From: Siphonodentalium dalli
Taxonomy: Eukaryota; Mollusca; Scaphopoda; Gadilida; Siphonodentaliidae
Length of the DNA stretch: 64,000 nucleotides
Reading direction: 5' to 3'
Assembly: GCA_032622095.1 (NCBI GenBank)
Contig: CP136069.1
Span: 163,673,043 to 163,737,042, forward strand
How positions within the stretch are numbered: the first letter of the stretch is position 1; each line of letters begins with the position of its first letter. Position numbers and translations under genes: made by a program. This document shows positions 52,001-61,822 of the stretch, piece after piece. Under the pieces are notes generated by a model. It saw only the letters and a list, made by a program, of their open reading frames with translations, was not told where the DNA came from and did not search any database.

Positions 52001-55000
52001 ATCTCACACGAGTTCCTATTTTATACGGAATTTATCAACCGAGTTCACTAAATTCGATTTGAGCCGAGGTTTACCGAGGCTCAAATAGAATTTAGAGGAC
52101 GAGGTTGATAAATTACGTATAAAATAGGACGAGTGTGAGATACCTTTTATCACATGATCAAATAAACCCGAAGCAACGCGAAATATTCATCGAAAACAAC
52201 AATCATAAACTACAGCGATCGCAAGTTATCTGAAGAACGCCGTGACGTCATCGCACGCGCTGATATTAAACGTGTCTATTACCGATAATTATGAAACTGC
52301 TTTTATGGCCAAATTATGTGATAAATTGAAGTATCAAATGAGATAGTTTGCGTGACTGTCAACTCATCTTGTTAATTAATTTCAGGTAAAAATAGGTGAC
52401 AACAGGTAACATTTAGGTACAGTCGCTATTTACATTGTTTTTTCTGCTGTTGGTGACACAATATGAATACTACATCTCTCATATATATTTATGATTATGT
52501 TTTACTAAATCTCTGGGGACATATAGTCCATTTGCTTGTGATTTAATGCGCCGTAATAACAGGTGAAATAAACATGCATGCATTTCAAAGTTCACAAATA
52601 CACACCATACCATTTGCAATTGTTTTAGTCAATTTTCAATTTAATTTGAGACTTACCATAACCTTTAATAATATACATGTACTTGCAATTGCAATGGACC
52701 ATTTTATTATTACAGGTAAGGCGGACATATGACAAAATACCTTTATATATGCACCAAATATTTAATCAAGAGTGAGTTTGATACAAAATAACAAACAAAT
52801 CACACAGGCGATATTACTTCACGTAACAATTGGCCAGACAAATTATCATGCATAATTATAAATACATGTACCGTACTGACCCGGTTCAAAGCCCATGCCC
52901 GTGTTTAAGCCCACCCATATATTTTGGCCAAATTCCATGCACAGGGGTATATTCGTGTTTAAGCCCACCCCAAATTTTGTTCAATTTCAGCAGTGTTAAG
53001 TAAGTATTTGCTAATGATACTCCCCAAATAAATAATTCCAAGAAGTATATTCACAAACGATCGGTGACGGCGAGAATGCCACGAAAAATGGAAAGTTATA
53101 ATTCGTAGGTAAGTGATAATATTAAATGAAATAAAATAAAGTGAATCTTAAATTCACATTTCTTTATTCAATTATACTTCCCTGGGGAAACCAAACGTTT
53201 AACAGACATAAAATACAATAGAACCCACTTGCTAACAGCGTATAGCTTTAAAAGCCATGTGCGGCTATATATATGCGCGTGCAATACTTTTAAGTTTAAT
53301 CAAAGCCCACCTGTTCCAACTACAGTACCGGTACTGTAAAAACATATTTTTCGTGTTCAGTGACAACGTAGATCTGTGTGTTCCTACATGTGGCCAAACA
53401 CAAAGAACTGGCCTCTTGGTTATGTAAACACACAGTGGGTATCATAATGGAGCAGAAGGGGGAACTTGTCAATTAACAAAAATGTCTTCCAAATTGCGTC
53501 AACTTTATTCACTCGAAACCAAAATATTCAAACACGTGCTTTTGTATACGTTTTAGCATTCGGCAAACCTCGTCAGATTCCGTCACCGTTTGCCCCCAGA
53601 GGTCACAGGTTCAGAATGCCGTTTTAGTAGAAATACAACTGCCTTGTCAGTGCTGTTAAATAATTACAATCACTGGCTTTTGTTAAACATGCAATTATTC
53701 GCCATTGTAACATCCTCTATGTAGACAATGGATCACGAATAAAGCGCCGGGCTTATTGTTTTCATAATCCGATTAAATCTGAACATTGATATAAACTATA
53801 GTCAGACTATAGATAACCCACACTGCCGCTTACATAATAACCAGGGCATTCATGACTCAAAGCAATACACTTTGGGAACAAGACGGCTGTCAATCAAGAC
53901 TACTTACATAATAGTGTCATTTTAACATGGGAATGTTGTCCAATAAAACTACAAGACTTAAAGTGTTATTATAATATTCACATTTAATTGAAAAAATTCC
54001 CAAATAATCGGCGTTAGATCGGCTTTCATCAGTTTTACTGTCCCGATTTCTTAGCCGGATTTTTGGTTTGCAAAGGGCCATATCCGAGTTTAAGCCCACT
54101 TGGATTTTTGAGCTCAAATAAAACAAAGGCCCCCTGGGCCTAAACGCGGGTCAGTACGGTACATACTTATATGTGTGGTATATTGTGAAATTATCCAACG
54201 TAGTATTATCAATGAAGGTATTCCTTATCAACAGAGAAAATGTATATGAAAAGAAAACTCGTCTATATCGCTATCACCCAACATGTCGACTAAATTGTGT
54301 TTGCTTGGAATATGCCTGTTAGGATGTAATAAAACAGGTTTCTCTAAACATTTTGAGACATAAAACCAATTACATACATTTCCTGTCTATGCTCCAGATC
54401 AAGATATACTTTAATTGCCATATGTTTGAAATAAAAAACAATTGAAACCCAGGATTCCTGTCCCTGACATAATAGACCGCTACAGCGGGCTGCCGTGATG
54501 AAGCGTAATTGTTAATTTGGCCGCTACAGCGGGCTGCCGTGATGAAAGAGTTAAACTGTTGGGAAAATACTTAATCAGAATGAAAGAACTGTGGTACTTT
54601 TTTATACAAGTGAGATCATACAGACTAAATTTCCCGATTAAATTTACGATTAATTTATACTGTAATTAGTAACTATAATGTATTCTGGCTGCAAACTCAG
54701 TAAATCTGTGTCAATGATATTGTATTGAGTGATTGTTGATGAAAAAACGATTGGAATCTTTCATCTAACATTTATGGACATCTGTAATAACGGGCACTGC
54801 CAACTTACATTAGCTTTTTTTATTAAACTTCAAGAATTTGCATTTTTATTTGAATTTGTTGAAGTTCATACAAGTACATGCATGAGACTAAAGTTTTGTG
54901 TATGTTTTTCATAGTTCTACCAACTTCTATGAATTTTCACATTTAGGCACTGTAAAGGCCTTACGTCCGCCTTTGGAGCACTTTTCATTTACCGTACGTA

Positions 55001-58000
55001 ACCAGTAGAAAAATTTAATTCGCACAAAGAGTGCCCTTCATAACCTGAACCATTGTAACTTTGGGTTTATGTTAAGAATAATCCCTACCAAACTCCGCTG
55101 AGATCCAATAACTCATCGCTGAGTCACTGTATTGTAGTTATTTTATGACTGTTACATACCGAGGAATTCTCTAGCTTTTCGAGATTCTTCAAGCCAGGAC
55201 GGAGAAACAATAGGAATACCTCTGGCCAGACAACAAAGGAACTTCAATGTTCGTCGGACCTGAAAATATGATTAGTTGTTTCAGTAGTTGGCAAAAGATC
55301 AGTTCTTTTGAGCCAATACATAGTAATTAACTTCCAAAACAGCACCACTTTCCTATAATACACATACTTCCATGTTTGTAAATATCTGTGCCAAGTGTAA
55401 ATACATCTTACAGTTGGTGACCATAAACCGAAGAAATTTTAAATAGGACCATTAAAAATTAATGTCTGGGTTCACGGGCAATTATGTCTAAATTTTGTGA
55501 TGAGGGAGGGAGGCTATTTATATTTATTATTTATTTTAAATTCTTCAAAACATACCTCAAAATCGAATAATCTTTTTTCATGATTCCAGGTAATACAACT
55601 TGTCTCTGTGTAATCACATGTATAGCTCAATACTTGGGGATATTATGGTCACTATATCGGTCACTATATGGGTGAACGAACTACTACTGATTTTTTTAGA
55701 TTTTGCGATAAATAGTTTTGATGCGGCAGACTTTTAGTGATGCGGGCGGGGCCCGTGAACCCAGACATTAATTTTTAATGGCCTAACATGGACAATATTG
55801 TGTCTACAGATGGATGTGGACATGCTGTATCCAGTAGCCCCCCCCCCCCCCCCACCAACTTTCAGGGTTGATGACCAGTGGTTAATATTACCATCATTAT
55901 TATAATAATAAAACCAATCACTTTTCACTGATTGTTGTATCTTGAAGGCAATCAACTACATTGAATGGCAGAAAATTCAAGAATTACACTGAATAACCAA
56001 TAAAAATTTATAATATTTTTTCGAGGGTCTTATCCCCATTTAGACCCACCCCAAATTTTCAGAAAACATTGGAAAACGGTAAGTATACAAACCTTGTCTG
56101 CTGACGATGTCATAGATGAAGACGATGATGCGAGAATGACGATGCGATGACCGCCAATATAACAGATCAATTAATTTGATTTGTTACTTATAATAAAATA
56201 CATTATAAGTATGTGTGTTTATTAATAAAACATTTCATCCCTAAATGAGCCCGACGAAAACGCAATGTGGAACGACCATCGGCACAAGAAAACTATTTGA
56301 ATTTACTTCCCTAATTTTTTCAGACATTGGAAAACTGTAAGTACACACATTCTCAAAATAAGTGTCCCTTTTAATGTGGTCCTCAGCTGTTTACAACACA
56401 GTAGGAACGTCAACGCAATGCGGTCATTGCGTTTCTAACATGTTGAAGGTACATTGTGACCGCGTTAAAGTTTCACGCGCACCGCATTGAAGTTTAACAC
56501 GTTAATTGCCTTAGGAGTCACACGCTCGCGTAATGTCAGTGCTGAATTACATTAGGCTATTTGTAGTATATCTTTTAATTTTGTTTTATTTACTTTCACA
56601 TTTGAATAATTCCATGTTATTTTCCTACTCTTATGCTCCGTTCGGACAACGATCAAAATGATGTTGGAAAAATATCAAATATGACACAATAAATGAGCCC
56701 TTTTAAGGGAAATAAGTCGTCATGTTGATAACCTATAAATATTTATGAGGAAGTATTGGAATGCTCACACATGACAGAATCAACAACATACTATCATCAC
56801 CACCCTAATTAAATCTCTGACACACTAAAGGAAGACACACCTGCACATTGTTAGGAAATAATTTGAACATCAATCTACACTTGAGCGATGCCCATGTGTG
56901 TGTGCGGTATGCAACGGAGATTGAACATTTCAACCCCACACTCAAAATTGACCATGCTGTCAATCAATATAGAAGACAAGCTGATAGGAGATACCATCTT
57001 CATCAAACCACTACATTGCAATATAATTATTTTGCCCCAGAAAGCTATGGATGCAGACGGCCTTTGACCTAAATTTAATAATAAATTCAAAAGACGAGGC
57101 AATGTAGCAATGCGAGCGCACGTTCAAATAGAGGTTCATGATGGGAAGTTATGGTTTTTCATGCAAAGTCAACAGGGCACCAATCTCTGAATAATATTTT
57201 TCCGAACTTTATACATGTATATAATTATGCGGATAAAAGACTAATTAAAGTAAGAAGAATAAAGTCCTGGTATTCTTAAGCATTCTTTGTGTTTATTGTT
57301 GGTTTATTTAATATGCATGGTATTTTATTTACAATTATTTTTTTAACCCAAATTCGAACTTAACCCTTTACCCAACAAAACGGCCAAAAACGGCCAAATA
57401 AAGCTGCAACAGCCTAAATTATCTTGGGTCTGTCTCAATAAAACCATACAAATATGGATATCATTGGAACCGGCTCATTGACCACAGTGTGATGGTTACA
57501 GTTATGCCCTGTGCCAATGCATTCTCTTATATATGCGAGTCGACCATTGGTCGCCTCGCATATATAAGAGAATTCATTGGCCTAAAAAAAATCTTTTTTT
57601 AACACTTTTTACCATTTTTTCTTACATTCTTTAACAATTTTATAATTTTTAATGTGTCAAGCCAATGCATTCTCGTATATATGCGAGGTGACCTATGGTC
57701 GACTCGCATATATAAGAGAATGCATTGGCACAGGGCCCTTCTGTTGGGTAAAGGGTTAACCCATTACTATAAAATGTTAAAATCATTATGAGTCACGTTA
57801 ACTTATGTTTCTTGTCACTGAATATATTGGCTGCATTTAAATCTATCAATTTATTCAGAACAAGACCTGCAGCTCTTGTCTTGGAGTTGAAATGACTCTA
57901 GTTGCCATTTATTTAACCATTCACACTCTTGATCCACATATTGTTGCATGTTGTCAGACTCTGGAGAGCACATAATTTTAGTGGCGTTGGGGAAAATTAT

Positions 58001-61000
58001 AAGTTAACACTGGATGGTAGATCGTATATGAATATTAAAAATACATTCTTTAACAATTTTATAATTTTTAATGTGTTAAGCCAATGCATTCTCTTATATA
58101 TGCGAGGCGACCTATGGTCGACTCGCATATATAAGAGAATGCATTGGCACAGGGCCCTTCTGTTAGGTAAAGGGTTAACCTGTTGTTTGTTTTCATTTTA
58201 GGAGATGATTTTTTAAAGTTATGTAAAACTTAACATAATATTACCCTAAACCTACTGTAAATAACATAAATAGCATTCCACAAGCTAACCGTATGATGAT
58301 ATAAATGTAATTCTACCCACGTAAGGGTTAAATACCATATAATATCATTCATTATATACTTCATATTATTTTTCTAATGCTTCAAGTTGTCCGAGTCGGG
58401 ACATACAGCTTTGAGACATGGTCAATTTTATAAACAGTTGAACAAGAGCTGCATGTAGAATACCAGAGGAAACTGGTGACATTATAATTATTATTTAATG
58501 TCTGCAGCATATAGCACCAAGAAATTTCGATTTATCATAATTATGAGATTCGGAGAAATAACAAAAAAAAAAGTCTCCTCCCTCGTCGGATTTTTATAGC
58601 AAAATTGCCTACAGGTTTTTTTTTTATAATGGCCTAATTAGGGAGTGGACTCTAACCTTATCTGTCACCAAGTGGGTACATTCACGAACAGAAGATACCA
58701 TTTCACCACCAAAGTCTTTTACAGTCTGAAAAGTAAAGCAGATATGACATAACTGTATAAACAAGCCTGCAAATAGTGTCTGTCATTTGCAGAATAACGT
58801 CCCCATAGGGTGAATTTAGTGATGCAAAACTCAAATAATTTAATATATTTGGCTTTAGATATTGTAATAACAAATTACCAATGGTTTAGTCTATATGTGA
58901 AATCACTTTGGTTACTTATATATTAGAGATGATATTCAGTGTTTCAGTGAAATGGAATCAAGCACTATGCACAAAGCAACATAATCAAGTACCAGTCACA
59001 GGCTGATTGAGGAAATCAAAAAGCCTGTGATGGTGTTTATTATAAAATTGACACTCTGACTTTGAACCAGAACTTGTGTAAAGCTTTAGATAAATTTTGT
59101 ACCTTCTGACCCTGTTCATCAAGGACGCCAGTAAACATCACTTTTGGCTTTGTGCCAATTAACTTAGTCCGCAAGGATGGCGATGCAATACAGTCTGCGC
59201 CCGCAGCTCTGGTGGGCGTACTATCTAGCTTTGCCTTTGATTTCTTCGAAGGTGTTTCTGAATGTTCCTGAATTGAATAAAATGTGGATAGAGATCTGTC
59301 AAAACTACATCATTCTTGAAATACATGTGTCTCCCAGGCATGTGTGAGTCTTGCTACAACACATGTCACAATGAATTCAATGTTATAACCTTTTTGTTTT
59401 TAGAAACATGTGCAGCCCCATGTGGAATTGAACAACAAATGTTTTGGTTAATAATAATTCATATTCTACGGCTTATTGATCAAGCCTTGAAATAGGGTGT
59501 CTGTCATTTGCAGAATGAGGTCCCCAGAGGGTGAATTTAGTGATGCTACCCTGCATAGCGGGCTAGCATCACCAAATTCACCCTCTGGGAACCTCATTCT
59601 GCTCAGGTATAAGCAGAATGAGGTCCCCAGAGGGTGAATTTGGTGATGCTAGCCCACTATGCAGGGTAGCATCACTAAATTCACCCTCTGGGGACCTCAT
59701 TCTGCAAATGACAGACACCCTATTTCAAGGCTTGTTGTTGATATGCTGAACTGTGATCTATTAGTAGTACAGAAGTTAGCACCATTTAATGCAAGAACAA
59801 ATAGTATTATAATGTAGAGTTGTTATCCCGGGAGATGCAGCAGACAGTTTTTTTAAGTTTCATGTTCTCAGTCGACTCTGCCCTTATATCACTGTACTAT
59901 TTGAGCCTGAGGTGGGTCAACAAGCTGCAAAAGACTCCAGAGAAGAATTACTGTTATAAAGTAGTGGTCCTATGTGACCTTGACCCCTGTCAAATGATGT
60001 CAGCTTCATGCCCGAGCATTCTTCATGTTGGTGCATTTTTACCCCTACCCCTAAACAGAATCCACCAACGAGTCACATGGGTACTGCGAGAAATGGTGTC
60101 AGTTTTCATATTTTTATCACAGATTCCACACACAATGAATATAGTTTCAATTCTGTAAACATTTTGTCTAAGTTAGTAGTAAGTTATTTCTCGTATTTTG
60201 ACTTGATTAACCCTTTACCCAACAAAACGGCCAAAACCGGCCAAATAAAGCTTCAACAGCCTAAAATATCTTCGGTCTGTCTCAATAGAACCATACAAAT
60301 ATGGATATCATTGGAACCGGCTCCTTGACCACATTGTGATAGTTACAGTTAGCCCTGTGCCAATGCATTCTCTTATATATGCGAGTCGACCATAGGTCGC
60401 CTCGCATATATAAGAGAATGCATTGGCCTAAAAAAATCTTTTTTTTAACACTTTTTACCATTTTTTCTTACATTCTTTAACAATTTTATAATTTTTAATG
60501 TGTTAAGCCAATGCATTCTCTTATATATGCGAGGCGACCTATGGTCGACTCGCATATATAAGAGAATGCATTGGCACAGGGCCGTTCTGTTGGGTAAAGG
60601 GTTAAGGTTGATCTAACATTACTAACCTGGCTGCTATCATCAGATGTCTTCATCTTCTTCACAGAACCCTTCTCAGTAGATATATCTTTCTTATTGCTTT
60701 TTACATCTGCAACTTTGCCATTGGTTTTTGATTGTCTTCCCCTTGAAGTTTTAGTGGACACTTCAGCTTCAGGCTCATGCTTAACATCAACATCAATATT
60801 GTCCGTTGGTTCGTTAACTGTTTTCTTACCACCTCTCCCCTTTTTAGGAGGTGCTGCGGACGTTTTCATTTCAGAAACGGAGTCCTTCTTTTGAGATCCG
60901 CCTCTTTTCTTGTTGATTACTTCCGATTTTTCTGAATCGTCCATCAATCCAGTGGCATCACCCTTCCCAGCACCAGTTGATACCAATACAGAATCATCTT

Positions 61001-61822
61001 TTGTGTCCATTTTTCGACCCTTACCTCTTGTCCCTTTCAGCAACGTAGAACTGTGAGCACTTGAACTTTCAGAAACATCCTCTTTTGGCTCAATTGAATC
61101 TTTCCGTCGACCTCTCCTATGCGGAACCTTTGAATCTGTGGTCTCATTTGATTCCGACTTGATATCTCCTCTACCTCTTGTGCCTCTTGTTTTAATATCA
61201 GCGTCAACAACTTTTAAAACACAAACACTCTCTGCCTCAACTTTAACAGATGGTTTTGATTTCTCAACAGAATCACATGGCTCTTTACTAAGAGTCCTTC
61301 CACGTCGTCCTTTGCCTGGTTTTGATACTGAATCAGACACTACATTATCTGCAATTTTTTCAACAATCTTGCCACCCCTTTTAGGAGCGGACACTTGCAC
61401 AGCAGATTCAGTTTTAATGTTTTCAACACTAGGTTGAGATTTCGACACAATTTCAACATTCATAGAAGCACTATTATCTGGTGTATGAACTTCTTCAACC
61501 TTCACTTGTTTCTTACCTCTCTTTCCCTTCACTTTTGTTCCAGAGATTTGTTCGACTACTTCACTGTCCACTGATGATAACGACTGAGTGTCATCTTCCT
61601 CGACTGTCTTTGACTCTGTCTTGATTGTCTTTTTAATCTCAGTACCATCATGAACCGGTTGAATACTTCGCCTATTGCGGCCAATGTTTTTCGAAACAGG
61701 CGTGACTTGAGTTGGCAAGCTCCGCCTTCCACGAGCATGTAAGGCACTAGCAGCTGGCTTCTTGTCCAGGGTTTCATCCACTTCCTCAGCTGGCGTCTTC
61801 TCTTTAACTGGTGTTTGTGGTT
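48802..61822 (-). CDS. MDC1: Mediator of DNA damage checkpoint protein 1, last six coding exons (5' partial)
   Basis: Exons in transcript order: 61822-60627, 59267-59103, 58725-58657, 55259-55160, 51594-51439, 49031-48802. All have GT/AG borders and consistent phases, 637 residues plus TGA. Known: MDC1 binds phosphorylated H2A.X through C-terminal tandem BRCT domains and scaffolds the double-strand-break response. Seen: a Ser/Lys/Glu-rich linker (residues 1 to about 430 of this part), BRCT1 from [13 protein letters not shown] through [17 protein letters not shown] and SWLEESRKA, and BRCT2 from [13 protein letters not shown] to [12 protein letters not shown]. The phosphate contacts known in human MDC1 (Thr in FTG, Arg and Lys in RRTLK) are present. 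The N-terminal FHA domain was not found by 64000. PTIP is the main alternative, but the C-terminal ending and domain order favour MDC1. Confidence 0.88.
49221..49489. mobile_element. Family A, truncated long form
   Basis: Begins at TGTGTCTGTCATTTGCAGAA, lacks the outermost bases, and stops after the spacer at ACTAAAAACAATG, where family D sequence begins. Only the left half is present. Confidence 0.8.
49490..50215. mobile_element. Family D member interrupted by a family B element
   Basis: Left part 49490-49786 (CACTTGATTTTAGAGTTATC, TGACTCGAATCAAATATTTT, AATTTAGGAGCATTAA) and right part 50179-50215 (TTAATTCAGATAATGCATCT). The intact equivalent is at 48040-48068. Confidence 0.8.
49783..50182. 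mobile_element. Family B TTAA MITE nested in family D
   Basis: TTAACCCTTTACCCAACA ends, two palindromes, 400 bp. The host site GAGCRTTAA is uninterrupted at 48041-48049, so the duplicated TTAA is proven by comparison. Confidence 0.94.
50290..50765. mobile_element. TTAA element with CAGTGCC ends and a family B hairpin
   Basis: TTAACCCTTTCAGTGCCAGG on the left, CCTGGCACTGAAAGGGTTA on the right (right TTAA altered to TTATAA). Its ends match the 139-bp element at 15803, but it contains the family B palindrome at 50644-50715. A T tract lies at 50361-50379. Confidence 0.83.
50977..51376. mobile_element. Family B TTAA MITE, 62 bases from an MDC1 donor
   Basis: Full-length, 400 bp, TTAA at both borders. 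It sits in the intron just downstream (on the MDC1 strand) of exon 51594-51439. One palindrome arm has a single change (CTCACATATATAAGAG). Confidence 0.93.
51439..51594 (-). CDS. MDC1: MDC1 coding exon linking BRCT1 and BRCT2
   Basis: Acceptor ATTTTGCAG, donor AAAG|GTATCT. Encodes [20 protein letters not shown], then [20 protein letters not shown] and MK: end of BRCT1, linker and first strand of BRCT2. Phase 1 on both sides. Confidence 0.92.
51999..52144. repeat. Foldback hairpin
   Basis: Arms 51999-52065 and 52077-52144 pair: CCTATTTTATACG / CGTATAAAATAGG and TTTATCAACC / GGTTGATAAA, with TTTGAGCC / GGCTCAAA next to a short loop. Confidence 0.83.
52871..54159. mobile_element. Candidate 1.29-kb element with CCGTACTGACCCG ends
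   Basis: CCGTACTGACCCG at 52871 and its inverse ending at 54159. Next to the ends are GTTTAAGCCCACCC and GTTTAAGCCCACTTGG. Flanks TACATGTA and TACATACT match partly. A related fragment (TTTAGACCCACCCCAAATTT) lies at 56030-56100. Confidence 0.65.
55160..55259 (-). CDS. MDC1: MDC1 coding exon, BRCT1 second half
   Basis: Acceptor ATTTTCAG, donor CTCG|GTATGT. Encodes [20 protein letters not shown] plus [13 protein letters not shown], including the Arg and Lys that contact the phosphoserine tail in human MDC1. Confidence 0.93.
55449..55781. mobile_element. Foldback MITE with perfect 31-bp terminal inverted repeats
   Basis: 55449-55479 is the exact inverse of 55751-55781 (core TTAATGTCTGGGTTCACGGG). 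333 bp, 189 bases upstream of MDC1 exon 55259-55160. Not related by eye to the other families. Target duplication unclear. Confidence 0.85.
55836..55853. repeat. Poly-C tract
   Basis: About 17 C in an MDC1 intron. Confidence 0.9.
55860..57359. other. MDC1 intron sequence, little recognised
   Basis: Holds the fragment at 56010-56110 related to the 52871 element, otherwise no exon or element ends recognised. Confidence 0.4.
57360..57759. mobile_element. Family B TTAA MITE, full length
   Basis: TTAACCCTTTACCCAACA ends, two palindromes, 400 bp, slightly diverged (AGAGAATTCATTGG, TCTCGTATATATGCGAG). In an MDC1 intron. Confidence 0.91.
58042..58178. mobile_element. Family B 3' half
   Basis: From ACATTCTTTAACAATTTTAT through one palindrome to TGTTAGGTAAAGGGTTAA. 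The left half is absent. Ends about 480 bases before the MDC1 exon at 58657. Confidence 0.85.
58657..58725 (-). CDS. MDC1: MDC1 coding exon, BRCT1 middle
   Basis: Acceptor CTTTTCAG, donor GATAAG|GTTAGA; 23 codons, [20 protein letters not shown] plus TDK, phase 0 on both sides. GG..V..V.E.THLVTD is the BRCT core. Confidence 0.94.
58762..58826. mobile_element. Family A left-end fragment
   Basis: CAAGCCTGCAAATAGTG through GGGTGAATTTAGTGATGC, then unrelated sequence. It begins 36 bases upstream of the acceptor-side border of MDC1 exon 58725-58657. Confidence 0.83.
59103..59267 (-). CDS. MDC1: MDC1 coding exon entering BRCT1
   Basis: Acceptor CAATTCAG, donor AGAAG|GTACAA; 55 codons, phase 0. A Ser/Thr/Lys-rich end of the linker ([20 protein letters not shown]) and then [16 protein letters not shown], the first BRCT strand with the FTG phosphate-binding Thr. 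Confidence 0.94.
59481..59734. mobile_element. Family A double-hairpin form
   Basis: CAAGCCTTGAAATAGGGTG and inverse, two hairpin blocks, 254 bp. Flanks TTATTGAT and TTGTTGAT match at 7 of 8. In the MDC1 intron next to exon 59267-59103. Confidence 0.9.
60207..60605. mobile_element. Family B TTAA MITE, 21 bases from an MDC1 exon
   Basis: TTAACCCTTTACCCAACA-type ends, two palindromes, 399 bp. Its end lies 21 bases beyond the end of exon 61822-60627, leaving only the donor and a few intron bases between. Confidence 0.94.
60627..61822 (-). CDS. MDC1: MDC1 large linker exon
   Basis: Acceptor TTCTTCTAG, donor CCAG|GTTAGT; 398 codons, low complexity. About ten basic clusters with RGR, RGK or RGG ([41 protein letters not shown]) separated by acidic Ser-rich stretches. 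Six psi-K-x-E motifs (two IKTE, two VKVE, IKSE, VKHE). Two TQ sites (PTQVTP, DDTQSL). Known: vertebrate MDC1 has a comparable repetitive, basic-cluster linker and is SUMO-modified and ATM-phosphorylated. Whether these motifs are used here is inference. Confidence 0.85.

Larger units (their letters stand above)
51835..54554. mobile_element. Candidate 2.7-kb TTAA element
   Basis: TTAACTCTTTCATCAC on the left and GTGATGAAAGAGTTAA on the right, 16 bases in perfect inversion with TTAA outermost. The interior holds the foldback at 51999 and the element at 52871. A 24-bp sequence near the right end is duplicated (54479-54502 and 54522-54545). No transposase recognised. It fills most of the MDC1 intron between exons 55160 and 51594. 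Confidence 0.6.

Noticed and set aside
59820-60158. 112-codon plus-strand frame
   Set aside because: Lies antisense in an MDC1 intron, contains TGTGACCTTGACCC repeat words and no domain.
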